The notes beneath the pieces were generated by a model. That model did no database searches. It saw only the letters and a list, made by a program, of their open reading frames with translations, and had not been told where the DNA came from. From Clostridiales bacterium (GTDB taxonomy: Bacteria; Bacillota; Clostridia; Oscillospirales; Ruminococcaceae): a DNA stretch of 64,000 bases. Position numbers and translations under genes: made by a program. The stretch spans positions 96,146-160,145 of the forward strand of contig JAHZAY010000004.1 in assembly GCA_019423685.1 (NCBI GenBank), in the 5' to 3' direction. Shown piece by piece: positions 24,547 through 32,762 of the stretch (the stretch's first letter is position 1; every line of letters begins with the position of its first letter).

Positions 24547-25437
24547 ATGGAAAAAATCATCTTTGATTGTGACAATACTGCCGGCATCGCTGGCTACCCG
24601 ATGGATGATGCGCTGGCTTTTTTGTATGTGCTGGGCAACCATCAACGAGCAAAGGTGCTGGCTTTTTGCTGCACCTTTGGAAATGGAACGGCCGACCAGG
24701 TGTATGAGAGCTCCCAGGAGCTGCTCAAAGAGATCGGGCTTTTTGGAGAGATTCCGCTTTACTGCGGGGCCGGACAGGGGGAAGACCCGCGCAGCCAGAG
24801 TGCGGAAAAGATTGTGGAGCTGGCCAACCGCTATCCGGGGGAGGTATCCTTCCTCGGGTTGGGCTCGCTGACAAACCTGTACGGGGCAATGTGTCTGGAT
24901 GAAACAGTTCTGGACAAGCTCAAGGCGGTTGTGTTGATGGGCGGCATCACCGAGCCGCTGATTACCCACGGCAAGCCCTGCCCGGAACTTAACTTTTCAG
25001 TCCATGCCAAAGCCTCTGCACAGGTGCTGGGAAGCGGAAAGCGCATCACCATTTTGACTGGAAACAACTGTCTTCCAGTTTCTTACCTACCAAAAGAGGA
25101 ATTTATGGCACAGATGAAGGTGCAGCAGAGCAAGGTCGGGGCGTACATTGCGCAAAAATGTGGTTATCGCTTTGATGTGCGCAAGGCTGTCTACGGCGAG
25201 GAGGGCTCTTATTGCTGGGATGCGGTCGCTGCGGCCTACCTGCTTTACCCTGAATTGTTTGTCGACCAGCTGGTTCGCTGTGATATCGGTCAACAGAACC
25301 TCGAAACCGGCTTTTTACACCCGTCCGATACCGGTGCGTCGCTGCTGAACCTGCCACAGGCCAGGGATGCCGCCGCGTTTCGCAAAAACCTCTATGCGAG
25401 CTGGTCGGCGCTCAAGCTTGCGCCCTTTGCAGAATAG
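24547..25437 (+). CDS. Inosine-uridine nucleoside hydrolase family protein
   Basis: About 296 residues. The family calcium-binding N-terminus appears in a lengthened form: DCDNTAGIAGYPMDDALAFLY, which keeps the D-x-D and DD aspartates of the usual DTDxGxDDAxA but adds residues between them. Later features include FLGLGSLTNLYGA, VVLMGGI and SYCWDAVAAAYL with the C-terminal metal-site aspartate. Such enzymes cleave the N-glycosidic bond of ribonucleosides. Start at 24547 is set by GAGGAGGAAAC; the upstream frame covers the promoter. First gene of the plus-strand operon opposite the importer. Confidence 0.88.
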   Translation: MEKIIFDCDNTAGIAGYPMDDALAFLYVLGNHQRAKVLAFCCTFGNGTADQVYESSQELLKEIGLFGEIPLYCGAGQGEDPRSQSAEKIVELANRYPGEVSFLGLGSLTNLYGAMCLDETVLDKLKAVVLMGGITEPLITHGKPCPELNFSVHAKASAQVLGSGKRITILTGNNCLPVSYLPKEEFMAQMKVQQSKVGAYIAQKCGYRFDVRKAVYGEEGSYCWDAVAAAYLLYPELFVDQLVRCDIGQQNLETGFLHPSDTGASLLNLPQARDAAAFRKNLYASWSALKLAPFAE

Positions 25438-25448
25438 GGGGAAGCGGA

Positions 25449-26117
25449 ATGAAAAGAGCAGTCATCTGCTTGACTCGTGTGCCCATCGCGGGCAAAACAA
25501 AGACCCGATTGATGCCGTTGCTGGGCGGTGCGCGGTGCGCCGCACTGCACACCGCCTTTTTGCAGGATCTCTCGCAGGTCTATCAGAGCTTGCAGGCCGA
25601 TCTGTTTGTGGCCTATACCCCGGAAGATGGGTGGGAACAGCTGCGGGAGATTTTCCCTACAGCGACAGCCTTTTTTCCGCAGTGTTCAGGCGGCTTGGGC
25701 GAGAGGATGGATACGGCCATACAGTCGGTGTTGGACAGAGGGTATGAAGCGTGCGTCCTGACGGGCAGCGACCTGCCGGCGCTGCAGGCACTTCACTTTG
25801 AGAGAGCTTTTGCGGCGCTTCAAAGTGCAGACCTTGTCATCGGCCCCTCGCTCGACGGTGGGTATTACCTCATCGGCATGAAAAGGCCCTGCCCAGAACT
25901 GTTTATGAATCAAGCCTATGGGGGCAGCAACGTCTTTGAGTCGACCTGCCGGGCGGCAAACAAGGCGGGCAGGACGATCGATTCGGTTCTTCCCTGCGGG
26001 GATGTGGACACCCCCGGGGACTTGAGGCGACTTTGGGGAGAAATCGAAGCGGGAAAGGTGCACTGTCCGCACACGGCCGCCTTTTTGCGGCAACTGGTGC
26101 AGACAATGAAGATATAG
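25449..26117 (+). CDS. CofC-like transferase (DUF2064, TIGR04282 type)
   Basis: A 222-residue GT-A-fold nucleotidyl- or glycosyltransferase-like protein. It matches the family named transferase 1, rSAM/selenodomain-associated: start VICLTRVPIAGKTKTRLMPLLG, then FPQCSGGLGERM, LTGSDLPAL and IGPSLDGGYYLIGM. In other genomes these proteins sit beside ArsS-type radical SAM proteins and a transferase 2; here transferase 2 is two genes downstream but no radical SAM gene is in the window. It begins 11 bases after the hydrolase gene, so is co-transcribed. Confidence 0.85.
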   Translation: MKRAVICLTRVPIAGKTKTRLMPLLGGARCAALHTAFLQDLSQVYQSLQADLFVAYTPEDGWEQLREIFPTATAFFPQCSGGLGERMDTAIQSVLDRGYEACVLTGSDLPALQALHFERAFAALQSADLVIGPSLDGGYYLIGMKRPCPELFMNQAYGGSNVFESTCRAANKAGRTIDSVLPCGDVDTPGDLRRLWGEIEAGKVHCPHTAAFLRQLVQTMKI

Positions 26118-26190
26118 GCCGCCGGGAGACAGCACAAAAAAATTGCCGCCGCTTTGGTGGCAGTTTGAAAAATAGGGAGCAGATGGACAG

Positions 26191-27201
26191 ATGATGCGTT
26201 ACGAGGATATTGTAGCCTACGCACAAAGCGGGGCATTTTTAAAACAGTTGGGATTGCCGGAAGGAACACAGCTGGATTTGCAGCTGCTCGGGCAGGGGGA
26301 ATACAACAGAAATTACAGCTTTCTCCATCCTAAGACGGGGAAAAAGCTGGTGCTGCGGATCAATACCGGCAGTCAGATGCACCTGCAAGACCAAATCGGC
26401 TATGAGTTTGGGGCGCTTCAAGCGCTGCAAAGCAGCGGCCGTACGCCAAAACCCTATTTTTGCGACCGGCAGGCGGGCGCACTGGTGATGGAGTGGCTGC
26501 CCGGACGTCCGCTGCGCTATGAAAAGGACCTTGAAGAGGCGGCGAAGATTTTGGCGGACATCCACACCACACCGGTTGCACAGGACAGCACGCTCCTTTC
26601 TCCTAAGAGGCCTGCGCGGGCAATCTACGAGGAATGCCTCGAGATGGTGTCCCACTACTACAGCTGGAACAAGGCGGAGAAAGCGATCTGCCGGCTGTTG
26701 GAGCAAATAGTGGAGGAGGTGGGCAAGCTGCCGCTGGACGCACCGGCCACCTCGCCGCGGTGCATCGTCAATACCGAGCTCAATTCGGGAAATTTTCTAA
26801 TCCAGCAGGACAGACACAGCTACCTGGTCGATTGGGAAAAACCGCTGCTCAGCGAGCCGGAACAGGATCTGGGCCACTTCCTTGCACCGACCACCACCTT
26901 TTGGAAGACCGACGTCATCCTCACACCGGAACAAATCCGCCAGTTTGTGGAGTGCTACCGGCGCGCAGTGGGAGACCGTCTGGACCTTGCGCACCTTCAG
27001 GAGCGGTTGCCGCTGTACTTCACGGTGACCTGTTTGAGAGGGGTGACCTGGTGCGCCATGGCGCTGCGGGAATACGACGACCCGGCCCGCCCGCTGACCA
27101 ATGCCAGCACACTCCAAAAGATACAGCAGTATCTCTCGACCGATTTTCTGGAGCGCCTGCTGCGCGACTATGTGCGGCAGAACTTCTTAAAGGAAGAGTA
27201 G
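26191..27201 (+). CDS. Phosphotransferase of the aminoglycoside/choline kinase fold
   Basis: A 336-residue protein-kinase-like small-molecule phosphotransferase. The nucleotide-binding lobe (LLGQGEYNRNYSF, KKLVLRINTGS) and hinge (ALVMEWLPGRPL) are normal. The catalytic loop is unusual: NTELNSGNFLI stands where the family has HGDLHPGN, so the catalytic aspartate is a glutamate and the histidine an asparagine. The metal-binding aspartate after it is kept (YLVDWEKPLL). The substrate is probably a sugar or nucleoside product of the neighbouring genes. Whether it is an active kinase is uncertain. Confidence 0.82.
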   Translation: MMRYEDIVAYAQSGAFLKQLGLPEGTQLDLQLLGQGEYNRNYSFLHPKTGKKLVLRINTGSQMHLQDQIGYEFGALQALQSSGRTPKPYFCDRQAGALVMEWLPGRPLRYEKDLEEAAKILADIHTTPVAQDSTLLSPKRPARAIYEECLEMVSHYYSWNKAEKAICRLLEQIVEEVGKLPLDAPATSPRCIVNTELNSGNFLIQQDRHSYLVDWEKPLLSEPEQDLGHFLAPTTTFWKTDVILTPEQIRQFVECYRRAVGDRLDLAHLQERLPLYFTVTCLRGVTWCAMALREYDDPARPLTNASTLQKIQQYLSTDFLERLLRDYVRQNFLKEE

Positions 27202-27289
27202 CACAAAAAGAAAGATGGGTGCAGCTTTGCAGGGGTGTGGAGAGTAAAGCACAAAACAGCAAGGCAGCAGGAGAAAGGGGACGGATTGG

Positions 27290-27967
27290 ATGCGTGTGTC
27301 GGTAATTGTGCCGGTGCTCAACGAAATTGAAAAGGTAGAGAGTTTTTTGTCGATGCTGCAAAGTCTGCCGGGAGACTGGGAGGTCCTCTTTGCAGACGGC
27401 GGCAGCACCGACGGGACCAGGGAACGGTTGCAGGGACGGGCAAGGGTGATCGACTGCCCCAAGGGGCGCGCCCGCCAGATGAACGCCGCGGCGAAAAAAT
27501 CTACAGGCGATGTGCTCTGGTTTGTCCACTGTGACAGCATCTTGCCGGACGGGGCATACCGGCAGATTGTACAGGCGGTGCAGACTGGGACAAGGTTTGG
27601 TTGCTTTCAGATTGCTTTTGATTATCAAGGACCATTTATGGGATGCAATACCGCACTTTCCAACCGGAGGGCGAAGCGCGGCAGAATTGCATTTGGGGAC
27701 CAGGGAATCTTTATGACGCGGGAGCTGTTCGAAGAGATTGGGGGCTTTCCCGATCTGCCGATTATGGAGGACTATGAGCTTTCCTTGTCGCTCAAGCGCG
27801 CAAACATTCCGCTGACAGTGTTGGACAGCAGCATCGTTACCTCCGGCAGGCGCTATGCACGCCGCATGCCGCTGTTGACCATGGCCCAGATGTTTGGCCT
27901 GCGCTGCCTGTACCGCATGGGTGTCAGTCCCCAGAAGATCGCGCAGCTGTATCGGGATATTCGGTGA
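27290..27967 (+). CDS. Family 2 glycosyltransferase (TIGR04283 type)
   Basis: A 225-residue GT-A glycosyltransferase matching the family named transferase 2, rSAM/selenodomain-associated. Visible: VIVPVLNEIEKVESFL, FADGGSTDGTRE, the ArgGln-rich acceptor loop KGRARQMNAAA, and VHCDSIL, which occupies the D-x-D metal site. A C-terminal hydrophobic tail is missing, so it is soluble. It is the last structural gene of the plus-strand operon (GGAGAAAGGGG ribosome site). It pairs with the transferase 1 gene. Confidence 0.87.
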   Translation: MRVSVIVPVLNEIEKVESFLSMLQSLPGDWEVLFADGGSTDGTRERLQGRARVIDCPKGRARQMNAAAKKSTGDVLWFVHCDSILPDGAYRQIVQAVQTGTRFGCFQIAFDYQGPFMGCNTALSNRRAKRGRIAFGDQGIFMTRELFEEIGGFPDLPIMEDYELSLSLKRANIPLTVLDSSIVTSGRRYARRMPLLTMAQMFGLRCLYRMGVSPQKIAQLYRDIR

Positions 27968-28002
27968 GCTTTTTGGATTGGATTGTCCCGCCGCAGTTGG
28001 GA

Positions 28003-28150
28003 TTCGATTGTAACGAAAAAGACTCTTTTTCGCACGACCGGTACGCAACAGAAGCTAGTGCAAGAAGTGGGAAAGAATTTTTGCAAAAAAAGTGCCTGTG
28101 AAAGGTCATCAGGATGAAAGGTTGAAGCGGGTAAACGATTTTGCTATAAT
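28003..28150 (+). promoter_or_regulatory. lysR promoter and upstream dyad
   Basis: TTGAAG (28122-28127), 17-base spacer, TATAAT (28145-28150). Further up, TTCG-N7-CGAA (28003-28017) is a 15-base dyad of the size bound by LysR regulators. Confidence 0.6.
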
Positions 28151-28182
28151 ATGGGCAATAAAGTACAAAAGGGGATGAAAAG

Positions 28183-29058
28183 GTGGAACTTCGTGTCCTG
28201 CAATATTTTCTTGCCGTTGCCCGGGAAGAAAACTTTACCAAAGCCGCCCAGTCGCTTCATGTCTCCCAACCAACCCTTTCGCGGCAGATAGCGCAGCTGG
28301 AAGAGGAGTTGGGGGTCATCCTGTTTGACCGCAACAGCCGCAACATTGCCCTCACAGAGGATGGCATGATCCTTAAAAGACGCGCGCAGGAGTTGGTCTC
28401 TTTGGCGGAAAAGACCCGCCGAGATCTCAGCCACAGGGAGAGGGAATTCACCGGCAGCATTGCCATTGGCAGCGGAGAATTTCAGTCGACCCGCGTCCTT
28501 TCTCAGATCATCGCAGCCTTTTGTGCACAGCACCCCTTGGTCCAGTATGAGATTTACAGCGGCAACTCGGACAATATCCGCGACTACACCGAACGCGGGC
28601 TTTTGGATGTGAGCTTGATCGCAGAGCCGGTGGACATCCGCAAATATGACTTTTTGCCCATGCCGCTCAAGGAGCAATGGGGCGTGTGGGTGCGCTCGGA
28701 AAGCCCTTTGGCAAAACAGAGCAGAATCCGTCCGGAAGATTTGGCGGGCCAACGGCTGATCGTTTCGTCCAGAGACTTTGTCAAGAGCATTCTCAAAAGG
28801 TGGTTTGGCGATTACGCCAACCATGTCCAGACGGTTGCATATGGGAATCTGCTCTACAACCAGGTAGCGCTTGCACAACAAAATATGGGTGTTGTTTTGG
28901 GCATTCGGCTGGATTGCAGCTATGATGGACTGCGATTTGTTCCGCTCGATCCTGCCTTTGAAACCAATACCGTCCTCGCCTGGAAAAAAGAGCAGGTATT
29001 TACCCCCACGACGGCGGCGTTTCTTGCGTTTGCACAGCAATACATAAAAAGCATGTAA
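28183..29058 (+). CDS. LysR-family transcriptional regulator
   Basis: A 291-residue regulator. The N-terminal winged helix is standard (LQYFLAVAREENFTKAAQSL, VSQPTLSRQIAQLEEELG), followed by the linker helix and a periplasmic-binding-like effector domain from about residue 90. GTG is the start, after AAGGGGATG. It follows the nucleoside hydrolase/transferase operon on the same strand with its own promoter. It is the natural candidate to control the divergent promoters at 24.4-24.5 kb, though control of the next operon (MerR-flavodoxin) cannot be ruled out. Confidence 0.93.
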   Translation: MELRVLQYFLAVAREENFTKAAQSLHVSQPTLSRQIAQLEEELGVILFDRNSRNIALTEDGMILKRRAQELVSLAEKTRRDLSHREREFTGSIAIGSGEFQSTRVLSQIIAAFCAQHPLVQYEIYSGNSDNIRDYTERGLLDVSLIAEPVDIRKYDFLPMPLKEQWGVWVRSESPLAKQSRIRPEDLAGQRLIVSSRDFVKSILKRWFGDYANHVQTVAYGNLLYNQVALAQQNMGVVLGIRLDCSYDGLRFVPLDPAFETNTVLAWKKEQVFTPTTAAFLAFAQQYIKSM

Positions 29059-29077
29059 AGCAATAAAATATAAGTAT

Positions 29078-29142
29078 TAGACATAGAATCCAAAATACAG
29101 TACAATGAAGGTGTCCTAGAAAAGGACACCTTTATTTTTTGT
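29078..29142 (+). promoter_or_regulatory. merR promoter with leader hairpin
   Basis: TAGACA (29078-29083), 17-base spacer, TACAAT (29101-29106). Overlapping the expected start site, GGTGTCC/GGACACC (29110-29130) with TTTATTTTTT forms a terminator-like hairpin. It may terminate lysR transcripts, or attenuate the merR operon. Confidence 0.6.
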
Positions 29143-29155
29143 AGGGGGCAATAAG

Positions 29156-29521
29156 ATGACGATCGAGGAGGCCAGCGACCGATACAATATTCCGGTGGAG
29201 GTGCTGCGGGAGTATGAGAGCTGGGGCCTTTGCAGAAAAGGTGAAAGAAAAGCAGATGGGACATACAGCGAAGAAACGCTCACCCAGTTGAGCACCCTGA
29301 TGACACTGCACGGAATTGGTTTTAACAGCGAGCAGGTAGAGCGGTATATGCACCTGTTGTCTCAGGGGAGCGCTACCGCAGAGGAGCGCTTAGAGATGTT
29401 GGAAGAAAAGCGCAACGGGACTTTGCAGGAACTGCATCAGAAACAGGAGCAACTGGACCGTGTGGATTATCTTCGATATGAAATCAAAAAGACACAAAAG
29501 GAACGGAGGAAAAAAAGATGA
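29156..29521 (+). CDS. MerR-family transcriptional regulator
   Basis: A 121-residue regulator with the MerR winged helix at the N-terminus (MTIEEASDRYNIPVEVLREYESWGL, then RKADGTYSEETLTQLSTL) and a long coiled-coil dimerisation helix after residue 75 (ERLEMLEEKRNGTLQELHQK). There is no C-terminal effector domain and no metal-binding cysteines, so the signal is unknown. Its stop overlaps the flavodoxin gene start by 4 bases, making it the first gene of a three-gene operon. Confidence 0.88.
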   Translation: MTIEEASDRYNIPVEVLREYESWGLCRKGERKADGTYSEETLTQLSTLMTLHGIGFNSEQVERYMHLLSQGSATAEERLEMLEEKRNGTLQELHQKQEQLDRVDYLRYEIKKTQKERRKKR

Positions 29522-30309
29522 AAAAAATGGTATCGTTGCTCTGCGCTGTGGCGCTGGCGGTTGTGATGGTTGGCTGTTCATCCGATTCTGTAGAGCAAAC
29601 AGCGCAAAATACCCAGCAGAGCCAACAGGCAACAGAAACGCTGGAGCAGACGCAGCCGGAAACTGCCAGTGCAGCGCCAACACAGCAAGAGAGCGCACAA
29701 GAAGAGGCAGAAAAACCCGCTCAGGGCCAGACCGAAGAGCAGGAAGAGCCGGAGGATAAAGAAGAAGCGCAGACAGAACAGACAGCAGCGCAACCAGCAT
29801 TGTCCGAAACACAGACGACCTCCTCTGTTCTGGTTGCGTATTTCTCGGCGACCGGCAATACTAGGGCAATTGCCGAATCTGCGGCCGATCTGCTCGGTGC
29901 AGACCTGTACGAGATTGTCCCAGCCGAGCCGTATACCGATGCGGATCTCGACTACAACGACAGCTCCAGCCGCACCTCGGTGGAGATGAACGATCCAACT
30001 GCGCGCCCGGCAATCTCCAATACGGTGGAGAATATGGCACAGTACGACACCATCTTGCTGGGCTATCCGATTTGGTGGGGACAGGCGCCGCGCATCATTG
30101 ACACCTTCCTGGAATCCTATGATTTCAGTGGGAAAACCATCGTCCCATTTTGTACCTCGGGCGGCAGCGGAGTGGGCGAGAGTGCCGATCTGCTCCGTGC
30201 CCTCACAGCGGACGATGTAAACTGGCTGGATGGCACAAGACTAGCTACCGGTTCCTCTCAAGAGGAGGTTGGCAGCTGGATTGACAGCTTGGGACTGGAT
30301 GCACAATGA
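29518..30309 (+). CDS. Exported flavodoxin lipoprotein
   Basis: A 263-residue protein with a lipoprotein signal (lipobox cysteine near residue 19 in VMVGCSSD), a Gln/Glu-rich flexible linker to about residue 98, and a flavodoxin domain at the end: SVLVAYFSATGNTRAIAE is the FMN phosphate loop, LLGYPIWWGQAPRI and FCTSGGSGVG the isoalloxazine loops. Flavodoxins are normally cytosolic; this one should sit on the outer face of the membrane. It overlaps the DUF4405 gene by 4 bases, pointing to a membrane redox pair. Confidence 0.9.
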   Translation: MKKMVSLLCAVALAVVMVGCSSDSVEQTAQNTQQSQQATETLEQTQPETASAAPTQQESAQEEAEKPAQGQTEEQEEPEDKEEAQTEQTAAQPALSETQTTSSVLVAYFSATGNTRAIAESAADLLGADLYEIVPAEPYTDADLDYNDSSSRTSVEMNDPTARPAISNTVENMAQYDTILLGYPIWWGQAPRIIDTFLESYDFSGKTIVPFCTSGGSGVGESADLLRALTADDVNWLDGTRLATGSSQEEVGSWIDSLGLDAQ

Positions 30310-31001
30310 GCCCAACACAAAAGAAAAGGGCGGCAATCGATCTGCTTTTGGTTGTCCTGTTGCCCGTGCTGATGGCGGAACTTTTGACGGGGCAGCTGCT
30401 GCACGAATGGTTGGGGTCCTTGATGAGCGTCGTCCTTATCGTGCATCATCTTCTGAATCGCAGCTGGTATAAAGGTATCTTTCGTGCAAACAAAAGCCTG
30501 TACCAAATTGCCGGAATAGCGCTGGACCTGCTGTTGCTCGTGCATGTGCTTGCGCTGGGAGCCAGTGGAGTGGTGATGAGAGGCTATGTCTTTTCCTGGC
30601 TGCCCATTTATGGCGGGGCAGTGTGGGCCAGAAGAATTCACCTCCTGGCCTCTTACTGGGGATTGTTGCTGATGTCGCTGCATACGGGAATGCACTGGGA
30701 GATGGTGATGGCAGCTGCGCGCAGGCGGTTTGCAGCTGCGTGCGGCGCAAGACAGAGCCGCTCAATCGCTCGCGGGGCCGCCGCTGTGATCGCACTGTTT
30801 GGAATCTTCTGCTTTGTGGATCAGCGCCTGCCCGACTATCTCTTTTTGCAGACGGCCTTCGTTTTCTGGGACGAAAGCAAGGACGCAGCGTGGTATTTTA
30901 TACAGATACTTGGTGTGATGGGGCTTTTTATTGTTTTGGGACATTTCGTTGCAAAGCTGCTGCGCAGGCAATCGCGCAGAAAGACAACTCAATCGAATTG
31001 A
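30306..31001 (+). CDS. DUF4405 membrane protein, cytochrome b-like
   Basis: A 231-residue integral membrane protein with about six hydrophobic helices. Histidines are placed within helices as for heme b ligands: LLHEWLG, LIVHHLLNRSW, LLVHVLALGASG, RRIHLLASYW and SLHTGMHWE, the pattern of DUF4405 and related cytochrome b561-like proteins. It is translationally coupled to the exported flavodoxin, so it probably passes electrons across the membrane to or from it. Heme content is inferred only. Confidence 0.82.
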   Translation: MSPTQKKRAAIDLLLVVLLPVLMAELLTGQLLHEWLGSLMSVVLIVHHLLNRSWYKGIFRANKSLYQIAGIALDLLLLVHVLALGASGVVMRGYVFSWLPIYGGAVWARRIHLLASYWGLLLMSLHTGMHWEMVMAAARRRFAAACGARQSRSIARGAAAVIALFGIFCFVDQRLPDYLFLQTAFVFWDESKDAAWYFIQILGVMGLFIVLGHFVAKLLRRQSRRKTTQSN

Positions 31002-31062
31002 TAAGAAAACATTTTTCCTGTCTGAAAACAGTAAGATAAAAAAGAAACTATCGATGATAAAA

Positions 31063-31092
31063 AAACGGCTGTTTCAAATGCAGCCGTTTTTT
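31063..31092 (+). terminator. Intrinsic terminator after the flavodoxin operon
   Basis: ACGGCTG (31065-31071) pairs with CAGCCGT (31081-31087), flanked by A and T runs. Confidence 0.88.
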
Positions 31093-31232
31093 TGTCCTTT
31101 TCTACAATGGAACAGGCTATAATCAGGTCAAATCGTATAAATAAAAAGGAAAAATGTCGTTTTTGGTCGAAATTTCCAGTCCTTTCTGATACAATAGGGT
31201 ATAGAATTTTTAGCAGAGGGAAGGTTCAAGGA

Positions 31233-32657
31233 ATGAAAAAATCCTGCTATATCTTTGTTGTATCTGTACTTTGTGTTGCTTTGTTGTTGTCAATCCCAGT
31301 TGAAGCGGCAGATTTTGTTTCTATCGTCGATGAATGCGATTCGGCACAGTCTACCCAGACCCGCACAACCTATAATCTGGTGGATGCAAGCAGCTATTTT
31401 CAGGCATCTCCCAATCTGCCGGTGGAGGATACCAGTGCACTTGCGGTCAAGGACTACACGGAATATGGAGAGATTGTCTATTCGGTGCTCAATGTGGAGG
31501 AGATCAATCTCTCCACCTACCGCGTCTCCTATCCGACCTTTGCTGTGCGGTATCAGGACGGAACAATCGAATACGGTGTCATGCCGGATGAAGAGCGGGA
31601 TTATGAACTGCTGCCCCTGTGGCTGGATGAGGCGACCGACTATGTGTACTGCGAAGTGGGCGGGCAATATCTTCTGTTGTACGACGGCTATTTTGCTGAA
31701 GGCCCTGAGCCGCAGGGCGAGCTTGTTCCTTATGGAATTGATGTGCAGCAATCTACAGATGGAGAAACCTTTCACTCGGTAGAGGTGGACCGCATGGGAG
31801 TGGAGTACTATTCGGACGACTATGTGGGTGTTTTTGAAGAAAACTTTTCTGCGGGAATTTCCCCCTCCAGCCGCTACATCAAGGTGCGCATCAAACAGTT
31901 TTCCCGCTACCCCGTTTATGGCAGCCCGGATGGAATTCTTCAGAAGGCAAACCTCGCCATGATTCGGCAGGTGCAGTATGAACAGCCGTCCATCACCTTG
32001 AATCAGGGCGGCGGTGCAGAGATTCCGCCCCAGTACCAGCAGGGAGGTTCGCTGGAGGAGATGACCGAGGGCTGGCCGTGGTATTGGTGGATTTTGTCAC
32101 AGGATGTGGAGGAGCTGCAACAAGAACAACAAGAAAATGAGGACAAGAAGGAAGAGGAAAGCAGCAGCAAATCCACCTCTTCCAGTTCCAAAAGTAGTGG
32201 GTCGAGCAGCGGATCGAGCGGCACTTCCTCGGCAACAGAAAGTTCCACCTCCACCTCTACCAGCGACTCAAACAACACCACTACCACCAACAACTACACC
32301 ACCAATTACTTTATTATGGGAGATTCTCCCCAAACAAAGGAATTCCTTGAACAGACCCTCGGTGTACAATTAAATGAAAATGCGCAAGGGTCAGAGCAGG
32401 CAGAACCGGAAGATCCAAAAGAGCCGGCCGAAGAATCCGAACAGTCAGCACAGCAGGTGCTCTATCAGGACAATGTAACGGTCGGCAGTTCGTCCCAGGG
32501 TGTTTTCGGTTCGCAGGACGGAACAACCAGCCAACCGGTTTTGATGGTTGTTTCCTTTCTGTCCGGCATGCTGCTCTTGGAGATTATACGGGTTGTGCAG
32601 TCCTTGCGGTCGCACTCCAAAACAAAATCCTCTCAGGAGGATGACGGCAGCATCTAA
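31233..32657 (+). CDS. Secreted, membrane-anchored Ser/Thr-rich protein
   Basis: About 474 residues. Signal peptide MKKSCYIFVVSVLCVALLLS ends near PVEA. An extracellular domain of about 270 residues follows (rich in Tyr, Asp and Glu, beta-like), then a Gln/Glu stretch, a low-complexity Ser/Thr/Asn linker at about residues 300-350, and a C-terminal hydrophobic segment (VLMVVSFLSGMLLLEIIRVV) with a basic tail. No catalytic motif or LPxTG is visible. The frame is open to 31092, but GAGGGAAGG supports ATG 31233. I do not recognise the family. Confidence 0.8.
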   Translation: MKKSCYIFVVSVLCVALLLSIPVEAADFVSIVDECDSAQSTQTRTTYNLVDASSYFQASPNLPVEDTSALAVKDYTEYGEIVYSVLNVEEINLSTYRVSYPTFAVRYQDGTIEYGVMPDEERDYELLPLWLDEATDYVYCEVGGQYLLLYDGYFAEGPEPQGELVPYGIDVQQSTDGETFHSVEVDRMGVEYYSDDYVGVFEENFSAGISPSSRYIKVRIKQFSRYPVYGSPDGILQKANLAMIRQVQYEQPSITLNQGGGAEIPPQYQQGGSLEEMTEGWPWYWWILSQDVEELQQEQQENEDKKEEESSSKSTSSSSKSSGSSSGSSGTSSATESSTSTSTSDSNNTTTTNNYTTNYFIMGDSPQTKEFLEQTLGVQLNENAQGSEQAEPEDPKEPAEESEQSAQQVLYQDNVTVGSSSQGVFGSQDGTTSQPVLMVVSFLSGMLLLEIIRVVQSLRSHSKTKSSQEDDGSI

Positions 32658-32673
32658 CGAAAACTTAAAATAA

Positions 32674-32713
32674 CAGTAAGGCCCACTGTCTAAATGGACG
32701 GCGGGCCTTACTG
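32674..32713. terminator. Inverted repeat between convergent genes
   Basis: CAGTAAGGCCC and GGGCCTTACTG are perfect 11-bp arms around an 18-base loop. The T run is poor, so it is a weak terminator or an mRNA end stabiliser. Confidence 0.6.
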
Positions 32714-32762
32714 TATCTGCTCATTTGTTTGGAATAGAAAGAAGAAAGGGGAGATGGGCGAC

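Noticed and set aside
31993..32373. Several short frames in the Ser/Thr-rich part of the surface protein gene
   Set aside because: By-products of low-complexity codons in the main frame.
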